Assembly: GCA_040882465.1 (NCBI GenBank)
Contig: JBBEBG010000040.1
Span: 97,061 to 161,060, forward strand
Length of the DNA: 64,000 bases
From: Gemmatimonadota bacterium
GTDB taxonomy: Bacteria; Gemmatimonadota; Gemmatimonadetes; Longimicrobiales; Gaopeijiaceae
Direction of reading: 5' to 3'
This document shows, in pieces, positions 46,468 to 55,918 of this stretch (positions are counted from its first letter, which is position 1; every line of letters starts with the position of its first letter). A program made the translations under genes and the position numbers. A model generated the notes under the pieces. That model did no database searches. It saw only the letters and a program-made list of their open reading frames with translations, and was not told the DNA's origin.

Positions 46468-47234
46468 GCAAGGTCGTGGCCGGCAATTGGAAGATGAATC
46501 ACGGGCTGGCCGCGACCCGCGCGTACCTCGAATCCTTTCAGGGGGCGGAGGAGGTCTCCGGGGTCACCGTGATCCTCTTCCCGCCTGCGATTTCGCTCAC
46601 GACGGCTCGTGCGGCCCTCGGGAACAACACGCGGGTCCGCTTCGGGATTCAGCACATCCACGGCGCCTCTTCGGGGGCATTCACGGGAGAGCTGTCCGCC
46701 GAAATGGCCGCGGAAGCTGGGGCGAGATACGCCCTCATCGGGCACTCCGAGAGGCGGCATCTCTTCCATGAGACCGAAGCCGAGACCGCGATACAAGTGG
46801 AGGCCACGCGACGTGTGGGGATGACTCCGGTGCTCTGTGTCGGAGAAACAGTGGAAGAGCGCCGTGCCGGAAAACTGGAGAAGGTTCTCGCGAGGCAGCT
46901 GAAAGGAGGAATCGGGAATCCCGCGGAGCTCGAGCGGATCACGGCCGGGGATGCCCTGATTCTCGCCTACGAGCCGGTCTGGGCGATCGGAACGGGGGAG
47001 ACGGCCTCTCCCGGAGACGCCTCGGAGGCGCAGGGCTTCCTCCGAGAGCGACTCGGAGAGCTCGTGGGCGCCGAACGAGGCCGCCGGGTGCCCATCCTCT
47101 ACGGCGGCTCGGTCAATCCGGGAAATGCGCTGGAGCTGTTGTCGGCGCAGGACGTGGACGGCGTACTCGTCGGAGGGGCGTCCCTCGAGCCGGATTCCTT
47201 TCTGAGCATCGTCCGGGCCGGCGCGGAGAGTTGA
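46464..47234 (+). CDS. tpiA: triosephosphate isomerase
   Basis: A 256-residue TIM-barrel enzyme. Catalytic residues are the Lys in AGNWKMNHG, His in IGHSERRHLF and Glu in AYEPVWAIGTGETA; the phosphate loop is LYGGSVNPGN followed by VDGVLVGGASL. One conserved region differs: the usual Gln-Asn pair reads GIQHIHGASSGAFTGE, His replacing Asn, which is tolerated in some members. ATG overlaps pgk. An intergenic segment of 61 nt leads to secG. Confidence 0.97.
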   Translation: MSKVVAGNWKMNHGLAATRAYLESFQGAEEVSGVTVILFPPAISLTTARAALGNNTRVRFGIQHIHGASSGAFTGELSAEMAAEAGARYALIGHSERRHLFHETEAETAIQVEATRRVGMTPVLCVGETVEERRAGKLEKVLARQLKGGIGNPAELERITAGDALILAYEPVWAIGTGETASPGDASEAQGFLRERLGELVGAERGRRVPILYGGSVNPGNALELLSAQDVDGVLVGGASLEPDSFLSIVRAGAES

Positions 47235-47295
47235 CACCCCAAGCCTCCCCGGCGACCTTTTTCCGCTGGCCCAAGACCCAAACTCGCCTAGAGTC

Positions 47296-47664
47296 ATGTA
47301 CGGTTTTCTCCTCACCTTCCTCGTTCTCGACGGGATCTTCCTGATCCTGGTGATCCTCCTGCAATCCGGTAAGGGCGGGGGGCTCGCGGCCATGGGGGGC
47401 GGAGTGACGGCGGCGGAAGGGGTACTTGGAGGCCGCCAGGCGGCGACCTTCCTCACCCGGGCGAGCTGGGTCGCGGGTTCGGCCTTCATGGTCCTCTCGC
47501 TCGTGCTCGCGATCGTTTCGTCGCGCGGGCAGCAGCCGACCTCGATCCTCGAAGGCGGACTCGAGCCCACGACCGTGCCTTCTCCCGTGGTCCCCGGCAT
47601 CCAGCCCGCGCCCGCCGAATCCGCTCCGGAAACGGGTGGGGAAGCACCGACCACACTTCCCTGA
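47296..47664 (+). CDS. secG: preprotein translocase subunit SecG
   Basis: A 122-residue inner-membrane protein of the SecYEG channel. Two transmembrane helices are visible (LLTFLVLDGIFLILVILLQS and SAFMVLSLVLAIVSS) with the SecG loop QSGKGGGLAAMGGG and GGRQAATFLTRAS between. The C-terminal 40 residues are a Pro/Glu-rich periplasmic or cytosolic tail not found in short SecG proteins. The position after tpiA is conserved across many phyla. No good Shine-Dalgarno precedes the ATG. Confidence 0.93.
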   Translation: MYGFLLTFLVLDGIFLILVILLQSGKGGGLAAMGGGVTAAEGVLGGRQAATFLTRASWVAGSAFMVLSLVLAIVSSRGQQPTSILEGGLEPTTVPSPVVPGIQPAPAESAPETGGEAPTTLP

Positions 47665-47751
47665 TCCTCCGCGGGGAGGCCGGAATTCGGCGTCTCACGC
47701 GAAACTCGGCTCGAGCCTCACCGGGGCCGCCATTGGCGGTCGCGCTTCACC

Positions 47752-47779
47752 TTGCCAAGGTCTCCCGTCCGGTTAAACT
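47752..47779 (+). promoter_or_regulatory. promoter of the E2 gene
   Basis: TTGCCA (47752-47757) and TAAACT (47774-47779) with a 16-bp spacer, 73 nt upstream of the GTG at 47852. Both boxes match the sigma-70 consensus at most positions, and it lies in the only sizeable gap after secG. Confidence 0.55.
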
Positions 47780-47851
47780 CAGGGTCCCCAGCGCGAAGAG
47801 TCGCCGGGATGGCCGGCGACATGCCCGCATCGAAGTCCGGAGAGACCAACG

Positions 47852-49333
47852 GTGGCGCGAATCGAAGTTCCCATGCCCCAGATGGGTGAGTCCATCGCAG
47901 AGGGAACTGTTTCCAAGTGGCTGAAGAAGGTCGGTGACACGATCGAGCGGGATGAACCGCTCCTCGAAATCTCCACGGACAAGGTAGACGCGGAGATCCC
48001 AGCGCCGCAGTCGGGGACGCTCGTCGAAGTGATGGTGCAGGAGGGCGAAACGGTGGAGGTCGGAACCGTCGTCGCCTTCATTGACACCGATCCCGCTGCC
48101 ACTCGGCCTTCTGCGGGGGTGAGCGCCCCTCCTCCCGCGCGGGAAACGGTTGCGGCGCCGGTCGAAGGAGATAAACCCCGGGTCCCGGAACGGGCGATTG
48201 CCCGGGAGCCCGAGATGGAGGTCCCTCCGGCGGCGGCGGAGCCGGCCCGCGTGACCGCGACCGAGACCGCCGAAGACCGTCTCCGCCAGCGCTCCACACC
48301 ACTGGTCCGTCGCATTGCCGAGGAGCATGGGGTGGACCTCGCCCAGCTCGAGGGAAGGGGCACCGGCGTCGGCGGGCGTGTGACCAAGCAGGACCTCCTC
48401 GAGTTCCTCGGGACCGAGGACGGGCAGGAAAAGCCGCGCGAAGCGGAGCCGGCGATGCCCACGGCCCCCTTCCGTCCGGCGGCCGCACCGACGGCCTCGC
48501 AGCCTGCCGCGGCACGGGCACCATCCGCGGCACCATCCGCCCCTCCTTCGGCGGGTGTTTCGGCGGCACCCTCAGAGTTCTGGAAGACCTTCTACGGGCA
48601 GGTGCAGCACCCGGAATTCCCCGTCCGCGAAGGGGACGAAGTCGAGACGATGGACAAAGTTCGACGTCTCACCGCGGAACACATGGTGCTCGCGAAACGG
48701 GTCGCGCCGCACGTCCACTCCTTCATCGAGATCGACTTCACGCAGGTGGACCGCGTCCGGAAGGATCGTGGCCCGAAGTGGAAGGAGCAGGGCGCGAAGG
48801 TGAGTTTCACGGCCTTCGTCGCATGGGCGGTTTCGCGTGTCCTGCGCGACTTCCCCATGCTGAACGCGACCGCGTCAGGGAACAACGTCATCCACCGAGG
48901 GAGCGTGAACATCGGGATCGCGGTGGATCTCGATCCGGGGCTCATCGTTCCCGTCATCCGCGACGCGGACCACCTTTCGCTCGTGGGGATCGGGAACAAG
49001 ATCGTGGATCTGGCCGAACGCGCGCGCAGCCGAAAGCTCGGGCCGGACGAGATTCAGGGAGCTACCTTCTCCATTACCAATCCCGGAGTCCTCGGCACTC
49101 TTGTCGGGATGCCCATCATCCCGAAGGGGACTTCAGGCATCCTCGGGACGGGAGCGATCGAAAAGCGGGTGGTCGTGGTGCGGGACCCGGTCACCGGCGA
49201 GGACTCCATTGCGATCCGGAAGCGGTCGCTATTTGCCCTCGGATACGATCACCGGATCGTGGACGGCGCGGACGCGGCACGCTTCCTCGCCGGCCTGAAG
49301 GGGCTGATGGAGGACTTTCCGGAAGACGCCTGA
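47852..49333 (+). CDS. 2-oxoacid dehydrogenase E2 (dihydrolipoamide acyltransferase)
   Basis: A 493-residue E2 subunit. Residues 1-80 form one lipoyl domain (lysine in LLEISTDKVDAEIPAP). A Pro/Ala linker leads to a peripheral subunit-binding domain (TPLVRRIAEEHGVDLAQLEG, then RGTGVGGRVTKQDLL), another Ala/Pro linker, and the catalytic domain ending in LGYDHRIVDGADAARFL with the active-site His. One lipoyl domain and this catalytic sequence fit 2-oxoglutarate or branched-chain complexes; E1 and E3 are not in the window, so the substrate is undecided. GTG start with GGAGAG upstream. It is followed 13 nt later by lipB, which supplies the octanoyl precursor for its lipoyl group. Confidence 0.93.
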   Translation: MARIEVPMPQMGESIAEGTVSKWLKKVGDTIERDEPLLEISTDKVDAEIPAPQSGTLVEVMVQEGETVEVGTVVAFIDTDPAATRPSAGVSAPPPARETVAAPVEGDKPRVPERAIAREPEMEVPPAAAEPARVTATETAEDRLRQRSTPLVRRIAEEHGVDLAQLEGRGTGVGGRVTKQDLLEFLGTEDGQEKPREAEPAMPTAPFRPAAAPTASQPAAARAPSAAPSAPPSAGVSAAPSEFWKTFYGQVQHPEFPVREGDEVETMDKVRRLTAEHMVLAKRVAPHVHSFIEIDFTQVDRVRKDRGPKWKEQGAKVSFTAFVAWAVSRVLRDFPMLNATASGNNVIHRGSVNIGIAVDLDPGLIVPVIRDADHLSLVGIGNKIVDLAERARSRKLGPDEIQGATFSITNPGVLGTLVGMPIIPKGTSGILGTGAIEKRVVVVRDPVTGEDSIAIRKRSLFALGYDHRIVDGADAARFLAGLKGLMEDFPEDA

Positions 49334-49346
49334 CGGGGCCGGGGCG

Positions 49347-50018
49347 ATGAGCGGACGGCCCCTCGAGGTCCGAAAGCTGGGCGTCGTTCCTTACGACCGG
49401 GCACTCGCGCTTCAGGACGAGTTCGTTCGGCGCCGGCGCGCGGACGAGATTCCGGACCAGCTCCTCCTTCTCGAGCACCCGCACGTCATCACCCTGGGTT
49501 CGGGCGCGCTCGCCGAACACGTTCTCGCGGATTCCGTCCGTAGGGAAGAGCTCGGCATCACCCTCGCGCACACGGGGCGCGGCGGGGATGTCACCTACCA
49601 CGGACCCGGCCAGCTCGTCGGTTATCCGATCCTCGATCTGAATCCGGACCGCAGGGACGTCCACCGGTACCTTCGCGATCTCGAAGAAGTCCTCATTCGA
49701 CTCCTGGCCGGGTACGGCATCGAGTCGGGGCGGGTGAGGGGAAAAACCGGAGTCTGGACGTCCGGCGGAAAAATTGCCGCGATCGGAGTGCGGGTCTCGT
49801 CCGGGTGGATCACCTCGCACGGGTTCGCGTTGAACGTCTCCACGGACCTCGCCTACTTCGGGACGATCGTGCCGTGCGGGATTCCAGGCGAGCCGGTCAC
49901 ATCGCTGGAAGCGATCCTGGGGCGCCCCCTCTCCGCGGACGAGGCGGCGAGTCGAACGGCGGAGCGATTCGCCGAGGTCTTCGAACGCGACCTCCACGAC
50001 ACCGAGGACGAAGCCTAG
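49347..50018 (+). CDS. lipB: octanoyltransferase LipB
   Basis: A 223-residue enzyme that moves octanoyl from acyl carrier protein to lipoyl domains. Motifs are LLEHPHVITLGSGA, the signature RGGDVTYHGPGQLVGYPILD, GGKIAAIGVRVSSG (catalytic Lys) and IVPCGIPG (Cys). The ATG at 49347 is 13 nt after the E2 gene, so the two are cotranscribed and functionally linked. lipA is not present. The stop is 9 nt from the convergent RNase HI-like gene. Confidence 0.96.
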   Translation: MSGRPLEVRKLGVVPYDRALALQDEFVRRRRADEIPDQLLLLEHPHVITLGSGALAEHVLADSVRREELGITLAHTGRGGDVTYHGPGQLVGYPILDLNPDRRDVHRYLRDLEEVLIRLLAGYGIESGRVRGKTGVWTSGGKIAAIGVRVSSGWITSHGFALNVSTDLAYFGTIVPCGIPGEPVTSLEAILGRPLSADEAASRTAERFAEVFERDLHDTEDEA

Positions 50019-50027
50019 CGGACGCCC

Positions 50028-50600
50028 TCAGCGATTGGCGCGTGACGTTTTTTCGAGCCAGGCGGAGAACCCGCTCTCCACGAATCCGTCGGAGGTCGTC
50101 TGATCGGCAGCGGCGCGGGTCGCGAGTTCGTTTGCGTATTCGTTCCTGGGATGACCCGCGTGTCCACGGACCCACTCCCATGAAACCGAATGACGCTGCG
50201 CGACCGCGTCGAGTTCCTGCCAGAGTTCGAGGTTCTCGATTCTGCCGCCTTTCCGGCGCCACCCCCGCGCCTTCCATCCGGGAAGCCACTCACGCATTCC
50301 CTTCACGAGGTATTCCGAATCGGAGACGAAGCGAACGCGAGATGGACGGTCGAGCTCGCGAAGGCTGGCGATCGCGCTGCGGAGGGCCATCCGGTTGTTG
50401 GTCGTGGCGCGTTCGGAGATCCAGAAATCCTTCGGGATCCAACGCTCGCCGGAGCGCACCTCGACGAGTCCCGCCGCGCCGCCTGGATTGTCGCGCCCCA
50501 CGAACTGGTTTCCCAGGCACGATTCGTCCGCGTGTACGATCACGTCGGTTTCGAGGGGCGCCTGCGCGCCGGAATTCGAAGGCGGGGCCGTCGGGCTCAT
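50028..50600 (-). CDS. RNase HI-like protein with altered catalytic site
   Basis: A 190-residue RNase HI homologue. Clear homology runs from VIVHADESCLGNQFVGRDNP through VRFVSDSEYLVKGMREWLPG to VRGHAGHPRNEYANELATRA. Two of the four carboxylates used for metal-dependent RNA:DNA cleavage are changed: the Glu of the E. coli NNRMELMAA helix is Ala (NNRMALRSA), and the Asp of NERCDELA is Asn (NEYANELA). The first Asp (VHADES) and third (VSDSEY) and the His (GHAGH) remain. The start ATG at 50600 has no strong site. It is convergent to lipB and divergent from carA. It may bind hybrids without efficient cleavage. Confidence 0.88.
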   Translation of the reverse strand: MSPTAPPSNSGAQAPLETDVIVHADESCLGNQFVGRDNPGGAAGLVEVRSGERWIPKDFWISERATTNNRMALRSAIASLRELDRPSRVRFVSDSEYLVKGMREWLPGWKARGWRRKGGRIENLELWQELDAVAQRHSVSWEWVRGHAGHPRNEYANELATRAAADQTTSDGFVESGFSAWLEKTSRANR

Positions 50601-50685
50601 CGCGGGACTCGGAGTGGAGTTCGAAGGCAAACGCGAGGGGATGAAGGTACCCGACCCCCATCATTCGTGGAAGGCGTGCTTCACC

Positions 50686-50713
50686 TTGACGCGTCTTCCC
50701 TCGAATCTACATT
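50686..50713 (+). promoter_or_regulatory. carA promoter
   Basis: TTGACG (50686-50691) and TACATT (50708-50713) with a 16-bp spacer, 33 nt upstream of the carA ATG. Five of six and four of six bases match the consensus boxes. Confidence 0.6.
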
Positions 50714-50746
50714 CAACGGCCGACGGAGCCTTTCCCCGCACAATCG

Positions 50747-51913
50747 ATGGTGATTCCCGTGTCCAGAGCCGGCGAGCGCTCACCGACGTACCTCCTCCTG
50801 GAGGATGGACGCCGCTTCGAGGGTGCCTCCCTCGGCGCCCCGGGAGTTGCGCTCGGCGAGGTCGTTTTCAACACTGCGATGACCGGCTACCAGGAAGTCC
50901 TGACCGACCCCTCTTATACCGGACAGCTGGTGACGATGACCTACCCGCTCATCGGGAACTACGGGGTGAACGACGAGGATCGCGAGTCGGAGGCGCCGAC
51001 GGTGGCCGGCTTCATCGTCCGCGAGGCGTCCCGGATGTTTTCGTCCTGGCGCGCCACCGGCGGCCTGACGGACTACCTCTCCCAGCACGGAATCGTGGGG
51101 ATCACCGACCTGGACACGCGGGCCCTGACCAGGCACCTCCGTGATCGAGGAGCGATGCGGGGTGGAATCGCCCCCGTAGATCTCCCCGAAGAAGAGCTCC
51201 AACGGAAAATCCAGGCGCATCCCATGATGGAAGGACTGGACCTCGCGTGCGGGGTCTCCACGACCGAGCGATACGAGGTTCCCGCCGTCGGGGAGGAGCG
51301 GTTCCACGTCCTCGCCTACGATTTCGGGGTGAAGGCGCATTCGCCCAAGCTTCTCGCGGAACGGGGTTGCCGCGTCACCATCATTCCGTCCGACACCCCC
51401 GTGGAAGAGGTGATGGCCGAGAACCCGGACGGCCTCTTCGTTTCAAATGGGCCCGGCGATCCGTCCGCGGTGAAAACGGCTGCGGAATCCATCCTTCAGC
51501 TTGCGGGGGCGGGGATCCCCGTGTTCGGAATCTGCCTCGGCCACCAGCTCATCGCGCGCGCGTTCGGCGCCGAGACCTACAAGCTTCCGTTCGGACATCA
51601 TGGCGCCAATCATCCGGTGCGCGCAGTGGACCGGGACCGCGTCGAGATCACGTCGCAGAATCATGGCTTCGCGGTCGAAGTCGCGGAGGACGGGACGATC
51701 CCGGGGGCCCCCGACCTACGCCCCACGCACCTGAATCTCTACGACGGGACCCTCGAGGGCATGGAACACACGTCGCTCCCCGTCTTTTCCGTCCAGTACC
51801 ACCCCGAGGCGGCTCCCGGGCCGCACGACTCGCGCTACCTGTTCGATCGCTTCACTCGTCTCATGGAGGAGTGCCGCGCGGCGGGCTCCGGGAAGGGTCG
51901 CGCTCGGGGTTGA
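50747..51913 (+). CDS. carA: carbamoyl-phosphate synthase small subunit
   Basis: A 388-residue glutaminase subunit that supplies ammonia for carbamoyl phosphate, the precursor of pyrimidines and arginine. The N-terminal domain has GEVVFNTAMTGYQEVLTDPS and GIVGITDLDTRALTRHLRD. The class I amidotransferase domain has FVSNGPGDPSAV, the nucleophile Cys in FGICLGHQLIARAFGA and the His/Glu pair in SVQYHPEAAPGPHDS. carB is not adjacent. The only Shine-Dalgarno-like GGAG is too far upstream, so the start is slightly uncertain. Its stop overlaps the -35 box of the next promoter. Confidence 0.96.
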   Translation: MVIPVSRAGERSPTYLLLEDGRRFEGASLGAPGVALGEVVFNTAMTGYQEVLTDPSYTGQLVTMTYPLIGNYGVNDEDRESEAPTVAGFIVREASRMFSSWRATGGLTDYLSQHGIVGITDLDTRALTRHLRDRGAMRGGIAPVDLPEEELQRKIQAHPMMEGLDLACGVSTTERYEVPAVGEERFHVLAYDFGVKAHSPKLLAERGCRVTIIPSDTPVEEVMAENPDGLFVSNGPGDPSAVKTAAESILQLAGAGIPVFGICLGHQLIARAFGAETYKLPFGHHGANHPVRAVDRDRVEITSQNHGFAVEVAEDGTIPGAPDLRPTHLNLYDGTLEGMEHTSLPVFSVQYHPEAAPGPHDSRYLFDRFTRLMEECRAAGSGKGRARG

Positions 51914-51939
51914 CGCCTTCCTCCCGCGCACGTTACCCT
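51910..51939 (+). promoter_or_regulatory. promoter of the HU-type gene
   Basis: TTGACG (51910-51915), 18-bp spacer, TACCCT (51934-51939), giving a leader of about 90 nt before the ATG at 52036. The -35 box includes the carA stop codon. Confidence 0.6.
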
Positions 51940-52035
51940 AGCGCCTCTCGGGCGGCGGGCCCCACGACGTCGGAACTCATTGCACCGCATGTAGAAAACC
52001 GGCTCACCAGGCCTGATCCTGGTTGGGAGGAAAGA

Positions 52036-52338
52036 ATGACGAAAGCGGACCTGGTGGAGCAGGTGGCCGAGGCAATCGGGCCCGGCGTCACGAAGAAAGA
52101 TTGTGCCCTCGTCGTGGACGGCTTTCTGAACGCGGTAAAGCTGGCGCTCGCGCAGGGCGAGAACATCGAAATCCGGGGATTCGGCACCTTCAAGGTGCGG
52201 GAGCGGAGGGCGCGGAAGGCGCGGAACCCGCGGACCGGAGACTCGGTGAAGGTCCCCTCGCGACATGTGCCGGTCTTCAAGCCGTCGAAGCAACTGAGGA
52301 GCCGAGTCTCCGCCAAGGCCGTATCGCGCCGGGGTTAA
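52036..52338 (+). CDS. HU/IHF-family DNA-binding protein
   Basis: A 100-residue nucleoid protein. The fold is typical: N-terminal helices (MTKADLVEQVAEAIGPGVTK), then IEIRGFGTFKVRERRARKAR and the DNA-binding arm NPRTGDSVKVPSRHVPVFKP. It forms dimers that bend DNA. The sequence cannot separate HU from IHF-like subtypes. GGGAGG lies 7 nt before the ATG. It stands alone with its own promoter; the C-terminal SKQLRSRVSAKAVSRRG adds extra positive charge. Confidence 0.94.
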   Translation: MTKADLVEQVAEAIGPGVTKKDCALVVDGFLNAVKLALAQGENIEIRGFGTFKVRERRARKARNPRTGDSVKVPSRHVPVFKPSKQLRSRVSAKAVSRRG

Positions 52339-52437
52339 GCGGCCCGCGGCGATCCGTCCAAGAGATCTTGGGGTGCCGGCGGCGGGGTCCCAGAGGGACG
52401 CCGTGAGGCCGTTTTTCAGCGCGGGGAGGAGGCTTCT

Positions 52438-53064
52438 TTGGGGCCATCGACCCCTTCCCCCCTTAACGCCGCTCCCACCCTCAGCGTCCAACGATCGGTG
52501 ACCCTTCCGAGGAGCCCGCAGGATCCGGATGACACGGAGCTTGTGCGCCAGGCTCGGGAGGGCGACCAGAAGGCCTTGGAAAGGCTGGTGGACCGCCATC
52601 AAGGGGTGGTGTATCGGTTCCTCCTCGGCTTTTTGAAGGACGAAGACAGAGCCGCGGACGCGACTCAGGACACCTTTCTCAAGGCACTTGACCGCCTCGG
52701 GGGGTTTCGGGGCGAATCGAGCTTCCGGACGTGGCTCCTGGCGATCGCGCGAAACGAGGCCTTGGGCACGATTCGGAGCCACTCGCGGCGGAAAGAGGAA
52801 GCGCTCACCGACGCGGAGGGTCTCGCGGACGGAGAGTTGGCTCCGGACCAGAGGGCCGTCCGGGAGGAGGAGCTGCGGCGGATTCGGGGCGCCCTGGACC
52901 GACTCCCCGAGAAGCAGCGCCTGAGCGTCGCCCTGAGGCTGTTCGACGGGCTGAGCTTTCGAGAGGTGGCCGAGATCATCGGATCCACCGAGGGTGCAGC
53001 TCGGGTGAACTACCACTATGGCATCGGACGATTGCGGGAGTGGCTACATGACGAACCGCGATGA
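52438..53064 (+). CDS. ECF-type RNA polymerase sigma factor
   Basis: A 208-residue extracytoplasmic-function sigma factor. Region 2 (VYRFLLGFLKDEDRAADATQ, then DTFLKALDRLGGFRGESSFR) and region 4 (LDRLPEKQRLSVALRLFDGL, then SFREVAEIIGSTEGAARVNY) are both intact. A TTG start at 52438 has AGGAGG 5 nt upstream; the first 30 residues are a low-complexity leader and a GTG at 52498 is an alternative. The 3' end overlaps the start of the anti-sigma gene by 17 nt. It should direct transcription of an envelope-stress or similar regulon, probably including its own operon. Confidence 0.93.
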   Translation: MGPSTPSPLNAAPTLSVQRSVTLPRSPQDPDDTELVRQAREGDQKALERLVDRHQGVVYRFLLGFLKDEDRAADATQDTFLKALDRLGGFRGESSFRTWLLAIARNEALGTIRSHSRRKEEALTDAEGLADGELAPDQRAVREEELRRIRGALDRLPEKQRLSVALRLFDGLSFREVAEIIGSTEGAARVNYHYGIGRLREWLHDEPR

Positions 53065-53554
53065 GGGGGACCTTATGAACGACCGGTTCCGTTCGAGCGA
53101 AGACATGGATTGCGGCTCGGTCCGGGATCTTCTTCCGCTGAGCCTTCTCCGCGTTCTTCCCTCGGAAGAGGCGCGCCTCGTGGAGGCCCACCTCCAGTCC
53201 TGTAAGGAGTGCAGGGACGAGGGGATTTTCCTCACACGGCTCCAGAGTGCGCGGAGCGAACCCCCGCCGGGGCTCCATCGCCAAATCGTGGGCTCGCTCG
53301 CGAAAGGCCGTCGGAGTTTCGGGAAGATCTGGGGGTGGGGTGTCCCCGCTGTGGCTGCCGTCATCGCGCTCGCTCTCGGTCTGGGCACCGTCCTCAATCA
53401 ACGCCCATCAAACGAAGAGATCTGGTCCCTCGCACTTCAACCCGAAGCTCCTGCCGAGTGGCTCGGCGAAAACTGGATGGTAGCCGGGGCGCCCATGCTC
53501 CACGCCCTCTCGGACGAGGTCTTGCGGGAAGTGCTCGAGGAGCTCGATCCATGA
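53048..53554 (+). CDS. zinc-finger anti-sigma factor (putative)
   Basis: A 168-residue single-pass membrane protein. The cytosolic part has the ZAS motif His-x3-Cys-x2-Cys in EAHLQSCKECRDEG, which normally binds the partner sigma factor. A transmembrane helix follows (GWGVPAVAAVIALALGLGTV), then a short periplasmic domain. ATG at 53048 with GGAG 7 nt upstream; it overlaps the sigma gene and its stop overlaps the next start. This order (sigma, anti-sigma, periplasmic protein) is that of signal-responsive ECF loci. Confidence 0.85.
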   Translation: MTNRDEGDLMNDRFRSSEDMDCGSVRDLLPLSLLRVLPSEEARLVEAHLQSCKECRDEGIFLTRLQSARSEPPPGLHRQIVGSLAKGRRSFGKIWGWGVPAVAAVIALALGLGTVLNQRPSNEEIWSLALQPEAPAEWLGENWMVAGAPMLHALSDEVLREVLEELDP

Positions 53555-54084
53555 AACACGCACTCGGCACAGCATCGCTCCTCCTGGCCCTTCTTGCAGC
53601 GGGCGCTTCTCCGGTCGCGGCCCAACCCGGCCCGGATCAGATGACCCGCCAGGAGCTCCTCCAGAGGATTCAGCGCGAGTTCGAGGAGCAGATCGCGCGT
53701 GAACTGGTCCTTTCCGACGAGCAGAGGGCCGAGCTTCCCGGGATTCTCTCCGAGTTCGGAGCGGCGCGCCGGGAGCTCGGCGACATGCGTGGTGCCTTCA
53801 TGGACCGGGTTGCCGCCATCCTCGAGGCGGACACCGATGATCCCGTCCAGTCATTGGCCTTGATCGAGGAGGGACGGGCTCTCCGTAACCTGGAGGAGCA
53901 ACTTCTCGTTCGGGAGGAGGAGCGTCTCCTCGACATCCTCGAGCCATCCCAGGTTCTCCTCCTGCAAATCGTTCGAGATCAGTTCGGAGACCTCATCCAG
54001 TCGGTCGGGAACCGCGACGCCGTCGCACGATTCTCCCGTGGCGGGCGCGGGCTCCCCGAAGCTCCGGAAATCCCGCGCCCCTGA
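53551..54084 (+). CDS. CpxP/Spy-like periplasmic protein (putative)
   Basis: A 177-residue exported helical protein. The signal peptide is MKHALGTASLLLALLAAGAS, then PVAAQ. The mature chain is rich in charged helices (RQELLQRIQREFEEQIAREL, then VLSDEQRAELPGILSEFG), with a LSDEQ motif recalling the LTxxQ repeats of Spy/CpxP, and ends Pro-rich. It is the third gene of the ECF operon (4-nt overlap), where such proteins often sense or buffer misfolded envelope proteins or metals. Homology is suggestive, not certain. Confidence 0.65.
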   Translation: MKHALGTASLLLALLAAGASPVAAQPGPDQMTRQELLQRIQREFEEQIARELVLSDEQRAELPGILSEFGAARRELGDMRGAFMDRVAAILEADTDDPVQSLALIEEGRALRNLEEQLLVREEERLLDILEPSQVLLLQIVRDQFGDLIQSVGNRDAVARFSRGGRGLPEAPEIPRP

Positions 54085-54116
54085 AGGATTTCCGGCCCGC
54101 TGGTTCGCCCCATTGA

Positions 54117-55160
<1,044 letters not shown>

Positions 55161-55227
55161 GGGATTCTGCGCGGGGAACGAGTCGCAAACCTGGATCCGG
55201 CGCCTAGAGTTCGGGAAAGAGGAAGCG

Positions 55228-55914
55228 ATGCACCGGGTGATCGCCCTCTACGGTTCATCGGTCGGAAAGAAGCTCTGGATGGCCGTGACCGGAGTCTTCC
55301 TGTTTGGCTTCACCCTCCTGCACATGCTCGGGAATCTGAAGGCCTTTCACGGGAGAGAGGCTTTCGACGCATACGCCGAGTTCATCCGTGAGGTGGGGTA
55401 CCCCCTCCTCCCGCATTACGGGCTCCTCTGGACGCTCCGCCTGGCGCTCCTCGCCGCCGTAACCGTTCATGTGGTGGCCGCGACCCAGCTCTGGCGCCAG
55501 AGCAAGGGCGCGCGCACGCATGGGTACACGAAGCTCCAGCCGCAGACCTTCTCGTACGCGTCTCGCACGATGCGCTTCGGAGGGGTGATCGTTCTCGCCT
55601 TCGTCGGTTATCACCTGCTTCACATGACGACGGGGACGGTCCATCCGGATTTTGTCGCGGGATCGGCGTACAACAACCTCGTCATCGGCTTCCAGTCCTA
55701 TCCTGTGGCCGCTTTTTACCTGATCGCGGTGGGTGCGCTCTGCGTCCACCTCTACCACGGGATTTGGAGCGCTTTCGCGACGGCGGGAATCGAAAACCCC
55801 CGCATCGAGAGGGTGCGGCGACCGATCGCCGCGGTCCTCGCGTGGGGACTCTTCCTCGGCTACGCCCTGGTGCCGCTTTCCGTGCTGGCTGGCGTCGTGA
55901 ACCTCGAGGGGTGA
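55228..55914 (+). CDS. sdhC: succinate dehydrogenase cytochrome b subunit (B-type)
   Basis: A 228-residue integral membrane protein of five helices, binding two b haems. Ligand histidines are in [35 protein letters not shown] and [11 protein letters not shown]. The [20 protein letters not shown] opening identifies the B-type (TIGR02046-like) subunit found in Bacteroidetes, Firmicutes and related phyla. AGAGGAAG precedes the ATG. The sdhA TTG starts 5 nt after the stop. It anchors SdhAB and passes electrons to menaquinone or ubiquinone. Confidence 0.94.
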   Translation: MHRVIALYGSSVGKKLWMAVTGVFLFGFTLLHMLGNLKAFHGREAFDAYAEFIREVGYPLLPHYGLLWTLRLALLAAVTVHVVAATQLWRQSKGARTHGYTKLQPQTFSYASRTMRFGGVIVLAFVGYHLLHMTTGTVHPDFVAGSAYNNLVIGFQSYPVAAFYLIAVGALCVHLYHGIWSAFATAGIENPRIERVRRPIAAVLAWGLFLGYALVPLSVLAGVVNLEG

Positions 55915-55918
55915 CCAG

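Noticed and set aside
47231-47236. Perfect TTGACA -35 box before secG
   Set aside because: No -10-like sequence occurs at 16-19 bp spacing (GACCTT at 17); the box overlaps the tpiA stop and is probably chance.
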